Of a DNA stretch of 64,000 nt, positions 26,955-34,780 are shown one piece after another. Position 1 is the first letter of the stretch; each line of letters begins with the position of its first letter. This DNA comes from Streptomyces atratus (GTDB lineage Bacteria; Actinomycetota; Actinomycetes; Streptomycetales; Streptomycetaceae). The notes under the pieces were generated by a model, which was given only the letters and a program-made list of their open reading frames with translations, was not told where the DNA came from and did no database searches. The translations under genes were made by a program, and so were the position numbers. The stretch covers positions 62,001 through 126,000 of the forward strand of contig NZ_FPJO01000014.1 in the NCBI RefSeq assembly GCF_900119365.1, in the 5' to 3' direction.

Positions 26955-28013
26955 ATGGCGGTTCTCTGCAAGCCGGCCATCGCGGTTCCCGAGTACGTCA
27001 TCACCAACGAGGAAACCCTTGAGCTGGCTGAACGGTTGCACGGCGACCATCCGCAGATCGACCTGGTCCTTCGTCTGATCGAACACACCGGGGTGCAGAA
27101 GCGACATCTGATCCAGCCGATCGACAAGGTGTTGCAGCACCCGGGCTTCGACGCCCGCAGCATCACGTACGAGCAACACACCAAGGCCCGCGTGCCGGAG
27201 GTCGTACGCCGGGCACTCGACCAGGCCGAACTGGAGCCGCGGCAGATCGACTTGATCGTCTACGTCTCCTGCACCGGCTTCATGATGCCGCCGCCGACCG
27301 CGTGGCTCATCGGCGAGATGGGCTTCCGGCCGGAGACCCGGCAGCTGCCGATCGCCCAGCTCGGCTGCGCGGCGGGCGGTGCGGCCGTCAACCGGGCGCA
27401 CGACTTCTGCACGGCCTACCCCGACGCCAATGTGCTGATCGTGGCGTGCGAGTTCTGCTCGCTCTGCTACCAGCCCACCGACCTCGGTGTGGGATCGCTG
27501 CTGTCCAACGGGCTGTTCGGCGACGGCATAGCCGCCGTCGTGCTCCGCGGCAGCGGCGGCACGGGAGTACGCCTGGAACACAACGGCTCGTTCGTCATCC
27601 CGGACACCGAGGACTGGATCTCCTACGCGGTCCGGTCCACCGGGTTCCACTTCCAGCTCGACAAGCGGGTGCCCGGAACCATGGAACCCCTCGCACCGGC
27701 CCTGGAGGCGGTCGCCGAGGAGAACCAGTGGAACGCCGGGAAGATGGACTTCTACATCATCCACGCGGGCGGCCCGCGCATCCTGGACGACCTGAGCCGC
27801 TTCCTGGACGTGCCGCCCGAGGCGTTCCGCTTCAGCCGCGCCACGCTCACCGAGTACGGCAACATAGCCAGCGCCGTGGTGCTCGACGCCCTCGGCCGCA
27901 TGTTCGACGAGGCCTCGGCCCTCGACGGACACCGCGGCCTGATGGCCGGCTTCGGCCCCGGCATCACCGCCGAGATCTCCCTGGGCACCTGGACCTCCGA
28001 ATCCGATTCCTGA
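26955..28013 (+). CDS. rppA: 1,3,6,8-Tetrahydroxynaphthalene synthase (type III polyketide synthase)
   Basis: 352 residues. Condenses five malonyl-CoA into tetrahydroxynaphthalene, the precursor of flaviolin and melanin-like pigments. The catalytic triad is complete and at the S. griseus RppA numbering: Cys138 (LGCAAGG), His270 (IIHAGGPR), Asn303 (YGNIAS). The GFGPGITAEI loop is present. Compared with S. griseus RppA it lacks most of the C-terminal extension. ATG at 26955 has GGAGGAG upstream. A strong terminator follows. Confidence 0.97.
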   Translation: MAVLCKPAIAVPEYVITNEETLELAERLHGDHPQIDLVLRLIEHTGVQKRHLIQPIDKVLQHPGFDARSITYEQHTKARVPEVVRRALDQAELEPRQIDLIVYVSCTGFMMPPPTAWLIGEMGFRPETRQLPIAQLGCAAGGAAVNRAHDFCTAYPDANVLIVACEFCSLCYQPTDLGVGSLLSNGLFGDGIAAVVLRGSGGTGVRLEHNGSFVIPDTEDWISYAVRSTGFHFQLDKRVPGTMEPLAPALEAVAEENQWNAGKMDFYIIHAGGPRILDDLSRFLDVPPEAFRFSRATLTEYGNIASAVVLDALGRMFDEASALDGHRGLMAGFGPGITAEISLGTWTSESDS

Positions 28014-28023
28014 CGCCCTCCGC

Positions 28024-28065
28024 TCCCCCGGTCCCGGTGCCGTCCCCGGCACCCGGACCGGGGGA
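28024..28065 (+). terminator. Terminator downstream of rppA
   Basis: Long hairpin: an outer 11-base stem TCCCCCGGTCC / GGACCGGGGGA enclosing a second stem GGTGCCG / CGGCACC, 11 bases after the rppA stop. Confidence 0.8.
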
Positions 28066-28119
28066 CACGCACCGCCCGCCCGCCGTGCGGTGTCAGTGCC
28101 GGGTGCCAGACTCGAAGGC

Positions 28120-29814
28120 ATGACCGAACGTTGGGCTCTGGCCATGACGGAGACCGGCGGCGCCCTCCTGGCCCCGCTGGCCCCCTCCGGCCTGCCCGCC
28201 GCCCCGGTCGTCACCGAGCCCGACCTCGTGGCGGCGGTCCGCGCCCGCCCGGACGTCACCCGCTGGGTGTGGCGCTCCACCGCCGAGATCTACCCGCGGC
28301 TGCTCGCGGCCGGCGTCCCCGTGAGCCGCTGCTACGACATCGAGGTCGCCGAATCCCTCCTGCTCGCCCATGAGGGCCGCCTCGGCGAGCCCCGTTCGGC
28401 GGCCGCCGCCCACGCCCGCCTGCACAACGCCCCCGTGCCGCCCGATCCGCCGCCCCGCTCCGCGGAGCCCGGCTCGCAGTCCTCGCTCTTCGAGCCCCGG
28501 TCCGGCACCCAGCTCCCCTTCGACGGCCTGCTCCAGGTCTACGCCGACCAGCTCCGCCGTCACGACGCCACCGAGCACCCCGGCAGGATGCGCCTGCTCA
28601 CGGCCGCCGAGTCGGCCGGAATGCTGGTCGCCGCCGAGATGAACCGGTCAGGTCTCCCCTGGCGCGCCGATGTCCACCGGGACGTCCTCCACGATCTGCT
28701 CGGCGAGCGTTACGCGGGCGGCGGCGAGCCCCGCAGACTGGCCGAGCTGGCCGACGAGGTGTCGGCCGCCTTCGGCAGACGGGTCCGCCCCGACCTCCCC
28801 GCCGACGTGGTGAAGGCCTTCGCGCAGGCCGGTATCAAGGTGAAGTCCACCCGCCGCTGGGAGCTGGAGGAGCTGGACCACCCGGCGGTGGAGCCCCTCG
28901 TCCAGTACAAGAAGCTGTACCGGATCTGGACGGCGCACGGCTGGAGCTGGCTCCAGGACTGGGTGCGCGACGGCCGCTTCCGCCCCGAGTACCTGCCCGG
29001 CGGCACGGTCAGCGGCCGCTGGACGACCAACGGCGGAGGGGCGCTGCAGATCCCCAAGGTGATACGGCAGGCGGTCGTCGCCGACGAGGGCTGGCGCCTG
29101 GTCGTCGCGGACGCGGACCAGATGGAGCCCCGGGTGCTCGCCGCGATCTCCCGGGACCCCGGTCTGATGGAGGTGGCGGGCCACGACGGCGATCTGTACA
29201 CGGCCCTGTCGGACCGGGCGTTCCACGGCGACCGGGACCACGCCAAGCTCGCACTCCTCGGCGCGGTCTACGGCCAGACCTCGGGCGACGGCCTGAAGAA
29301 CCTGGCCGCCCTGCGCCGGAGGTTCCCGCTGGCCGTGGCCTATGTCGATGATGCCGCGAAGGCGGGCGAGGAGGGACGTCTCGTACGGACGTGGCTGGGC
29401 CGGACCAGTCCCCCGGCGGCCGGGAGCGGGGCGTACGAGGAGGCCGGAATCCCGCAGGAGAGCCCCGACACACCCTCCGCCGACGGCGCGTTCACCCCTG
29501 GTTACGCATCGACGAACGCCCGCGCGCGGGGCCGCTTCACCCGCAATTTCGTGGTGCAGGGCAGCGCGGCCGACTGGGCGCTGCTGCTCCTGGCCGCCCT
29601 GCGCGGCTCGCTCCGCTCCGCCGGCCTCCGTGCCGAGCTGGTCTTCTTCCAGCACGACGAGGTGATCGTGCACTGCCCCCGGGAGGAGGCGGAGGCGGTG
29701 GTGGCGGCGATCCGGGCGGCCGGTGAGCTGGCCGGGCGGACCGCCTTCGGTGAGACTCCGGTGCGCTTTCCGTTCACTACGGCGGTGGTGGAGCGTTATT
29801 CGGACGCGAAGTAG
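28120..29814 (+). CDS. Family A DNA polymerase (PolA-like, annotated as bifunctional 3'-5' exonuclease/polymerase)
   Basis: 564 residues, much shorter than PolA and without the 5' nuclease domain. Polymerase motif A is VVADADQMEPRVLAAIS, motif B is DHAKLALLGAVYGQTSG, motif C is FFQHDEVIVHCP; all catalytic acids and the motif B Lys/Tyr are kept. The N-terminal third resembles a reduced 3'-5' exonuclease fold but I cannot find a full DEDD set, so proofreading is doubtful. This second PolA-like enzyme is widespread in actinobacteria; a repair role is assumed. The start at 28120 is the best in frame but has no clear ribosome site. Confidence 0.88.
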   Translation: MTERWALAMTETGGALLAPLAPSGLPAAPVVTEPDLVAAVRARPDVTRWVWRSTAEIYPRLLAAGVPVSRCYDIEVAESLLLAHEGRLGEPRSAAAAHARLHNAPVPPDPPPRSAEPGSQSSLFEPRSGTQLPFDGLLQVYADQLRRHDATEHPGRMRLLTAAESAGMLVAAEMNRSGLPWRADVHRDVLHDLLGERYAGGGEPRRLAELADEVSAAFGRRVRPDLPADVVKAFAQAGIKVKSTRRWELEELDHPAVEPLVQYKKLYRIWTAHGWSWLQDWVRDGRFRPEYLPGGTVSGRWTTNGGGALQIPKVIRQAVVADEGWRLVVADADQMEPRVLAAISRDPGLMEVAGHDGDLYTALSDRAFHGDRDHAKLALLGAVYGQTSGDGLKNLAALRRRFPLAVAYVDDAAKAGEEGRLVRTWLGRTSPPAAGSGAYEEAGIPQESPDTPSADGAFTPGYASTNARARGRFTRNFVVQGSAADWALLLLAALRGSLRSAGLRAELVFFQHDEVIVHCPREEAEAVVAAIRAAGELAGRTAFGETPVRFPFTTAVVERYSDAK

Positions 29815-29983
29815 GACCCTTGTCCGGTCCCTTTCCCGGCCCCTCGTCGAACCCGGCCAGCCCGTGGTCGTAGTGCGCCGGACGCAGATGCTGATGCCGG
29901 TGCCGGGCATTGAGCAGATGGATGACGAACGCCGCGACCGCGATCATCGCGAGGACGACCACGACCATGACCAAGGTGTCCAT
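29777..29983 (-). CDS. Small single-pass membrane protein
   Basis: 68 residues: an N-terminal transmembrane helix (VMVVVVLAMIAVAAFVIHLL) followed by a His-rich stretch (NARHRHQHLRPAHYDHG) and a Pro/Gly/Lys tail. ATG at 29983 has AAGGGGG about ten bases upstream. Its last 38 bases overlap the 3' end of the convergent polymerase gene. No known family. Confidence 0.6.
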   Translation of the reverse strand: MDTLVMVVVVLAMIAVAAFVIHLLNARHRHQHLRPAHYDHGLAGFDEGPGKGPDKGPTSRPNNAPPPP

Positions 29984-30050
29984 GCGATACCGGCCCCCTT
30001 CGATGCGCAGGCCGACCGGGGCGGCTCACCGGGAGCCGTACGCATCCAGG

Positions 30051-30508
30051 CTACTCCGCCGCCCGGCCCCCCGCCCCGACAGGAATCGGGCGCGAGAAAG
30101 GGTCCGGGCCGAAGGTGCGTCCGGCCCGGACCCGGCGCGGCGTACGCCCCGCTGGTCTCGGGTGGGGGAAGGGCACGTGCATGACACAGAGCTGGGCCGC
30201 GGGGCAGCCGTCAGACGCGCCCCCAGGGGCCGGCACGTTCGGCGGCGTCCAGCCGGGCTGCGCCAGGTGCGGCTGGAGGCAGCGGTAGCTGTCGGAGCCG
30301 TACATCACGACATCGCCCGCCGCGTACGTCGTACCGGCCGCCCAGGTGCCGCCCGGCTCGGTCGGCGGGTCGGTGGGCGGGTCGGCCGGAGGTCGGGGGC
30401 CGGATCGGCGGACGCGCTGCCGGTCAGACCTGCCAGCGCGAGCACACCGACGGCCACGGTGGCGGTACACGCGGCCAGGGCACGTCTGCGGAGCACGGAT
30501 CTCTCCAC
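30051..30508 (-). pseudogene. Secreted carbohydrate-binding (chitin-binding type 3-like) protein with a frameshift
   Basis: From the ATG at 30508 a signal peptide is encoded (RRRALAACTATVAVGVLALAGLTGSASA). After about 13 more codons the reading continues sensibly only in another frame, with a PPADPPTDPPTEPGG linker and a CBM5/12-like module (TWAAGTTYAAGDVVMYGSDS, then LQPHLAQPGWTPPNVPA). One base added to the G-run at 30395-30399 would join signal and module. The module's normal end (PNVPALW) is also lost, so either two lesions or genuine decay; a sequencing error in the G-run is possible. Confidence 0.7.
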
Positions 30509-30680
30509 GGAACTCTCCTTGACTTCGGGGGAATTGCCGCCAAGGTAGCCGCGTACACGTCATCCCCAGGAGATCCCGTCCGCCCCCTCACTTCGCGTTA
30601 TGAGGCCCCTGACCAGCGCCGTCGGCCCCGTATCGCCACCACGCCACCGCATCCGGCGCCCGTCCCCGTAGGTTCGCCCC

Positions 30681-31361
30681 ATGCGAATTGGTGAGCTACT
30701 GGGTGCGGGACGGTCCGCCGATGTGTACGCACTCGACGAGAAGTGGGTCCTGCGCCGTTACCGCGACGGCATGGACGCCACTCCCGAATGGATGGTCATG
30801 TCCTACCTCGTCGCACACGGCTACCCGCTCCCCCGCCTCGGCCCCCGGGACGCCAAGACACCCCCCTGCGACCTGGTGCTGCAACGCCTGACCGGACCGA
30901 CGATGCTGGACTCCCTGCTGACCGGCGAACTGTCGGCGGCCGACGCGGCGGCCGTGCTGGCCGGCCTGCTCGCCGAACTCCACACCGTTCCGGCCCGGCT
31001 CTCCCCGCACCCCGAGGACCGGATCCTCCACCTCGACCTGCACCCGGACAATGTGATGCTGACGGGCCGGGGCCCGGTGGTGATCGACTGGGGCAACACC
31101 AGGGAGGGCGCTCCGGCCGCGGACCGCGCCATGTCGTCCCTGATCCTGGCCCAGGTGGCGGTCGACCCCCGCTCCCCCGCATCGGCGGGCGCCCGCTCCC
31201 TGCTGGACGCCCTGCTGCCGCACCTCTCCGCGTCCGGCGGAATCCCCGCCCATCACCTCGCCGAGGCCGCCGCGCAGCGCGCCGCCAACCCGACGATGAG
31301 CCCGCACGAGGTGGCACTCATCGGCGAGGCGACATCCCTGATCACGGAACTGACGACCTGA
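30681..31361 (+). CDS. Phosphotransferase, aminoglycoside/choline kinase-like (APH) family
   Basis: 226 residues. The nucleotide loop LGAGRSADVYALDEKWVLRRY is followed by the catalytic HLDLHPDNVML (Brenner-type) and the metal-binding VVIDWGN. The fold is APH/choline kinase, small for the group. The substrate cannot be told; resistance should not be assumed. It marks the left edge of the conflict-gene region. Confidence 0.85.
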   Translation: MRIGELLGAGRSADVYALDEKWVLRRYRDGMDATPEWMVMSYLVAHGYPLPRLGPRDAKTPPCDLVLQRLTGPTMLDSLLTGELSAADAAAVLAGLLAELHTVPARLSPHPEDRILHLDLHPDNVMLTGRGPVVIDWGNTREGAPAADRAMSSLILAQVAVDPRSPASAGARSLLDALLPHLSASGGIPAHHLAEAAAQRAANPTMSPHEVALIGEATSLITELTT

Positions 31362-31535
31362 GAGCGGAGTGCCGGTGGCCGGCACCCGGGCGCCCATCGG
31401 GTACCGCGGCTTCGGGCGTATGCCGGTTGTGAACCGGGCGCTTGCTGGTACAGGGCTTCACGCCGCGCGGACCCTGCTGCTTCGCTGGCAGGGTGAGTGC
31501 GAACAGCCAGGTGCGAGCACCCCGGCCGGGACGGC

Positions 31536-32093
31536 ATGGACGTCGGTAACGCGACCGCCGCGGCGGTCGCGTTCATCGGGGTCGTCGGCACACTGCTGTC
31601 CGCCCTGCTGACCCAGCGCGCCGCGGACCGGAGCCGACAGCGCGAGAACACGCGCGCGGAGCGTCTGCGGGCACGGCGCAGCGAGGCCGAGGCGCGCCAC
31701 TCGACCTGCGTCGCGCTCAACACGGCCGCCCGCCAGTACCTGGCCGCCCTCACCGACCAGTTCCACGCGCTCGGCGGCACCGAGGACCCGGGACTCGTAC
31801 GACGCCGGCTCGTCGAGGCCCGCGATCTGCACCGGGAGGCCCACGCGGAAGCCCAGTTGCGGTTGCCGGAGCGGATCCTCGGCATCGCGGACGAGGTCAG
31901 CCACGGTCTGGGCACGCTGTACGGCCGGCTGCTGCGCCTGGCCGACGGGATGCCGCGCCCGGGTGACTCGCCGACCGCCGCGAAGGCCGAAATCGATGTG
32001 CTGTGGGACCGGCTGCGCACATTGCGGCGGGAGATGCGGGAAGAACTACGGGAAACGGACAGGGACGACCGGCAGGCCGAGGGGGACGTATGA
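31536..32093 (+). CDS. Membrane-anchored coiled-coil protein, first gene of the CHAT/RES operon
   Basis: 185 residues. One N-terminal transmembrane helix (AAAVAFIGVVGTLLSALL) is followed by a long Arg/Glu/Ala-rich helical region ending in REMREELRETDRDD. No catalytic motif is visible. The start is probably the ATG at 31536; a GTG at 31497 is in frame. Its stop overlaps the next start (ATGA), implying translational coupling to the CHAT-like gene and a joint role, perhaps as membrane tether or sensor. Confidence 0.75.
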   Translation: MDVGNATAAAVAFIGVVGTLLSALLTQRAADRSRQRENTRAERLRARRSEAEARHSTCVALNTAARQYLAALTDQFHALGGTEDPGLVRRRLVEARDLHREAHAEAQLRLPERILGIADEVSHGLGTLYGRLLRLADGMPRPGDSPTAAKAEIDVLWDRLRTLRREMREELRETDRDDRQAEGDV

Positions 32094-33382
32094 CCTGTCC
32101 GGAGACCGAGGAGAACGGGGGCGTCCGGGCGCTGCGCGCCTGGGTGATGGCCGCCACGAAGCGGGCGCTGCGGCTGTACCCGCCGGGCGCCTCCACGGCC
32201 GGCCCGGACATGTACGACGGATCGATCGCCGAGCTCGAAGAGCTGATGCGTCTGCTGGAACACGACGCGGAACTGCGTGCCACGGTGTCGGTCCAGCTCG
32301 GTTCCGTCCTTGCGATGCGTCACCTCGCCAGGGGCGGCGTGCCGGCGGACCGGGAGCGGGCGCGGCGACTGCTGCGGGAGGCCCGGGACCCGGCGACGCC
32401 GACCGGGGCGGCGACGGACCCGGATGACAGGCGATGGGCCGCGCTGTCGCTGCTCTCCCTTGTGCTGCCGGTACCGCAGAAGGGGGTTCGCGGCGATCGG
32501 CCGCCCGCCATGTCCGGTCTGCTCGGCTGGCACTCCGAGCTGGGTCCGGCGGGGATGGCCGACGCCGTGGCCGAGATACGGGAGTTGCTGGACGAGGTCA
32601 GGGAACTGCCGCTGCCGCCGGAGCAGCACGAGCAGTTGCGCCGGACGGGCAGCATGCTCGATCAGCTGGCCGGGCCCCGATCACCCGTCCACGCCATGCG
32701 CACGTTCATGGACACGATGTCCGGTGGGTTCCCGTACGAGGACGAGTTGCGGCGGGTGACGGACCTGCTGTCGGACCTGCCCGGCCCGGCGGCGGATCCG
32801 GGACCCGGCGCGCGCACGGAAGGCCGCTCGGCTCCCGGTCCGGCTCCCGGCGGCACCGAGGCCTTCACCGCCGTGAACGCCGTCGTCCCCTCGGTGCTCG
32901 AAGCGTTCAGCGTTCTCCGGAACGGCGATCCGGAGGCCCTCGACCAGGCTCTGGGCCGGCTTCGCGACGCGCACGGCCCGTTGGTGGTCCTGAGTGCCTG
33001 CGAGACCGACCTCAGTACCCGGGACCACGACGAGGCCCTGACCCTGACGACATCCTTCGTCTCGGGCGGGGCACGCAATGTGGTGGGGTCGCGGTGGACC
33101 GCCCAGGACGGAGCCTCGGCGCTGATGATGGCGGTGTTCCACCACTACCTGGCAGTCGAGGGGCAGGGGCCGGCGGACGCGCTCAGGGCCGCACAGCTGT
33201 GGATGCTCGACCCCGACCGCAAGAATCCGGGCTCGCTCGGCGGCGGGCTGCTGCGCGAGATCCAGCGCCCGGGACTCGACCGCCTCCCGGTCTGGGCGGC
33301 GTTCATCCACCAGGGACACCCCGGCCCCGGACCGGCCACGGCAGCGACGGCGCGGACCGCGTCCGAAGGAGGAACCGTATGA
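32090..33382 (+). CDS. CHAT-like (caspase-fold peptidase) protein, apparently lacking the first half of the domain
   Basis: 430 residues. Residues 1-230 are helical and may be degenerate TPR-like repeats. A Pro/Gly-rich linker (about 235-260) follows, then a clear CHAT C-terminal half: LVVLSACETDL with the catalytic-type Cys304, FVSGGARNVVGSRWTAQD and AVFHHYL. The usual HxCHG-type strand some 50 residues before the Cys is not seen; the only nearby His is His295. The protein may therefore be inactive or non-canonical. Coupled by four-base overlaps to the genes on both sides. Confidence 0.78.
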   Translation: MTCPETEENGGVRALRAWVMAATKRALRLYPPGASTAGPDMYDGSIAELEELMRLLEHDAELRATVSVQLGSVLAMRHLARGGVPADRERARRLLREARDPATPTGAATDPDDRRWAALSLLSLVLPVPQKGVRGDRPPAMSGLLGWHSELGPAGMADAVAEIRELLDEVRELPLPPEQHEQLRRTGSMLDQLAGPRSPVHAMRTFMDTMSGGFPYEDELRRVTDLLSDLPGPAADPGPGARTEGRSAPGPAPGGTEAFTAVNAVVPSVLEAFSVLRNGDPEALDQALGRLRDAHGPLVVLSACETDLSTRDHDEALTLTTSFVSGGARNVVGSRWTAQDGASALMMAVFHHYLAVEGQGPADALRAAQLWMLDPDRKNPGSLGGGLLREIQRPGLDRLPVWAAFIHQGHPGPGPATAATARTASEGGTV

Positions 33383-34062
33383 ATCCGGAACAGCTGCTCG
33401 CCCTCGTCGGCGAGCACCGGGACAGTATCCGCGAGTCACTGGACGACGAGCAGTACGCGCTGTTCCTCGCCCGGCTGGGTGCGCTCGCCGAGACGGCGGA
33501 GGAGGACAACAAGGCGGTCCTCAGGGCCCTGAAGGGCGTCAAGCACGCGCTGATCCCACTGCCGTTCGACCATCCGGTGTACCTGGCCCTGGACTCCCCC
33601 CGGTTCGCCGGGCCCGCGACGGAGCCGACGGACGCCGTGGCCGGTGCGCGGTCGCTCCTCGTACGGCTCTCGGAGCCGCAGCCCGTGCCCGACCCGGCGG
33701 CGATCATCCGCTCGGTACAGGCCCGGCTGCGGGCGGAACCCGCACTCGACCACCCGGTTGTGGACGCCCGTTGCCATTCCTCGGGCCTCGGAGCACCACC
33801 ACCGGAACTGATCCGCCTCGACGACACCGAACACGGCGACCGCTATCCGGCCTTCCAGTTCGCCGGTGCGGCCGGCGGGCCGATCCCCGTCGTCCTGCGG
33901 GTCAACCGCATCCTCCTCGCCGACACCGACCCCTGGGGCGCCGCGGACTGGTGGCTGAGCGGCAACGTCTGGCTCGGCGGCAAGCCCGCGGCGCTGCTCG
34001 GGGAACTTCCCGACGAGCAGTTGGTGGGCGCCGCCACGGCTCTTGTGGAGGGCGACCGATGA
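33379..34062 (+). CDS. Probable RES-toxin antitoxin (C-terminal DUF2384/MbcA-like)
   Basis: 227 residues. The last 45 residues (DPWGAADWWLSGNVWLGGKP, then AALLGELPDEQLVGAATAL) fit the DUF2384 (Xre/MbcA/ParS) toxin-binding domain, which blocks the active site of RES toxins. The first 180 residues are unfamiliar and contain no obvious helix-turn-helix, unlike standard Xre-RES antitoxins. ATG at 33379 has AAGGAGGA upstream and overlaps the CHAT stop; its own stop overlaps the RES start. Confidence 0.78.
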   Translation: MNPEQLLALVGEHRDSIRESLDDEQYALFLARLGALAETAEEDNKAVLRALKGVKHALIPLPFDHPVYLALDSPRFAGPATEPTDAVAGARSLLVRLSEPQPVPDPAAIIRSVQARLRAEPALDHPVVDARCHSSGLGAPPPELIRLDDTEHGDRYPAFQFAGAAGGPIPVVLRVNRILLADTDPWGAADWWLSGNVWLGGKPAALLGELPDEQLVGAATALVEGDR

Positions 34063-34724
34063 CCGGCACCCTGCCCCCGTCCGCCTTCGTGCTGCGACCC
34101 AACAGCCGTCTGCTCCCCGCCGGTACGCCGCTGTGGCGCATGCACAGCACGAAGCGGCCGGCCGTGCAGTTCAACCCGATCGCGGTGGACGCCCACTTCG
34201 GCGGCAACCGCTTCGACGGAACCGAGTCGGACCCGTACCAGTACCTGTACCTGGCCGACACCCCGGCCACCGCCCTGGCCGAGACCCTGCTGCGTTCCCT
34301 CGAATTCGACCAGGACGCCGGGATGCGCCTGATCCCGTACGCCGCGGTCCGGGGCAAGTCCCTGACCCTGCTGCGCACCCGCTGCGAACTCGCCCTGGTC
34401 TCGCTGGTCACCGAGGCGGACCTGGCCGCCGTGTGCCAGGATTCGTGGCTGCTCGAAGCGGAGGGCGAGCGCTACGCGAAGACCCGTCGCTGGGCGAGCG
34501 AGATCCGGGCCCAGACACCCGAGGCCATGGGCCTGATCTGGCAGTCCCGGCGCAACCGGCCCCACCTCGCGTCGGTCCTCTTCCACGACCGGTGCGCGGG
34601 TGAGCCGCTCGCCGTGGTGCCCGGCAACGGCATCGCGGACATGGGCTCCCCGGCCGGTGTCGCGGAGACGAACCAGCTGCTCGCCCCCTTGCGCAGTGCG
34701 ATCGTGCCGCCCCGGACCGGCTGA
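34059..34724 (+). CDS. RES-domain toxin (NAD+-degrading, ADP-ribosyltransferase fold)
   Basis: 221 residues. The signature residues are in place: Arg27 (PLWRMHS), GNRFD with Arg51, LYLADTPATALAET with Tyr64 and Glu75, and IWQSRR with Ser163. Characterised RES toxins such as MbcT hydrolyse or phosphorolyse intracellular NAD+. Start ATG at 34059 overlaps the antitoxin stop (ATGA). Last gene of a four-gene coupled operon; the macro-domain gene follows 56 bases later. Confidence 0.9.
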   Translation: MTGTLPPSAFVLRPNSRLLPAGTPLWRMHSTKRPAVQFNPIAVDAHFGGNRFDGTESDPYQYLYLADTPATALAETLLRSLEFDQDAGMRLIPYAAVRGKSLTLLRTRCELALVSLVTEADLAAVCQDSWLLEAEGERYAKTRRWASEIRAQTPEAMGLIWQSRRNRPHLASVLFHDRCAGEPLAVVPGNGIADMGSPAGVAETNQLLAPLRSAIVPPRTG

Positions 34725-34780
34725 TCGCCCGTGTCACCCCTTCGCTTGTGGCGGCGCGCGAGCGGTGCCATCGTGACACC

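Noticed and set aside
30681..31361. Aminoglycoside resistance gene
   Set aside because: Only the general APH/choline-kinase fold is supported; the protein is short and the substrate is unknown.
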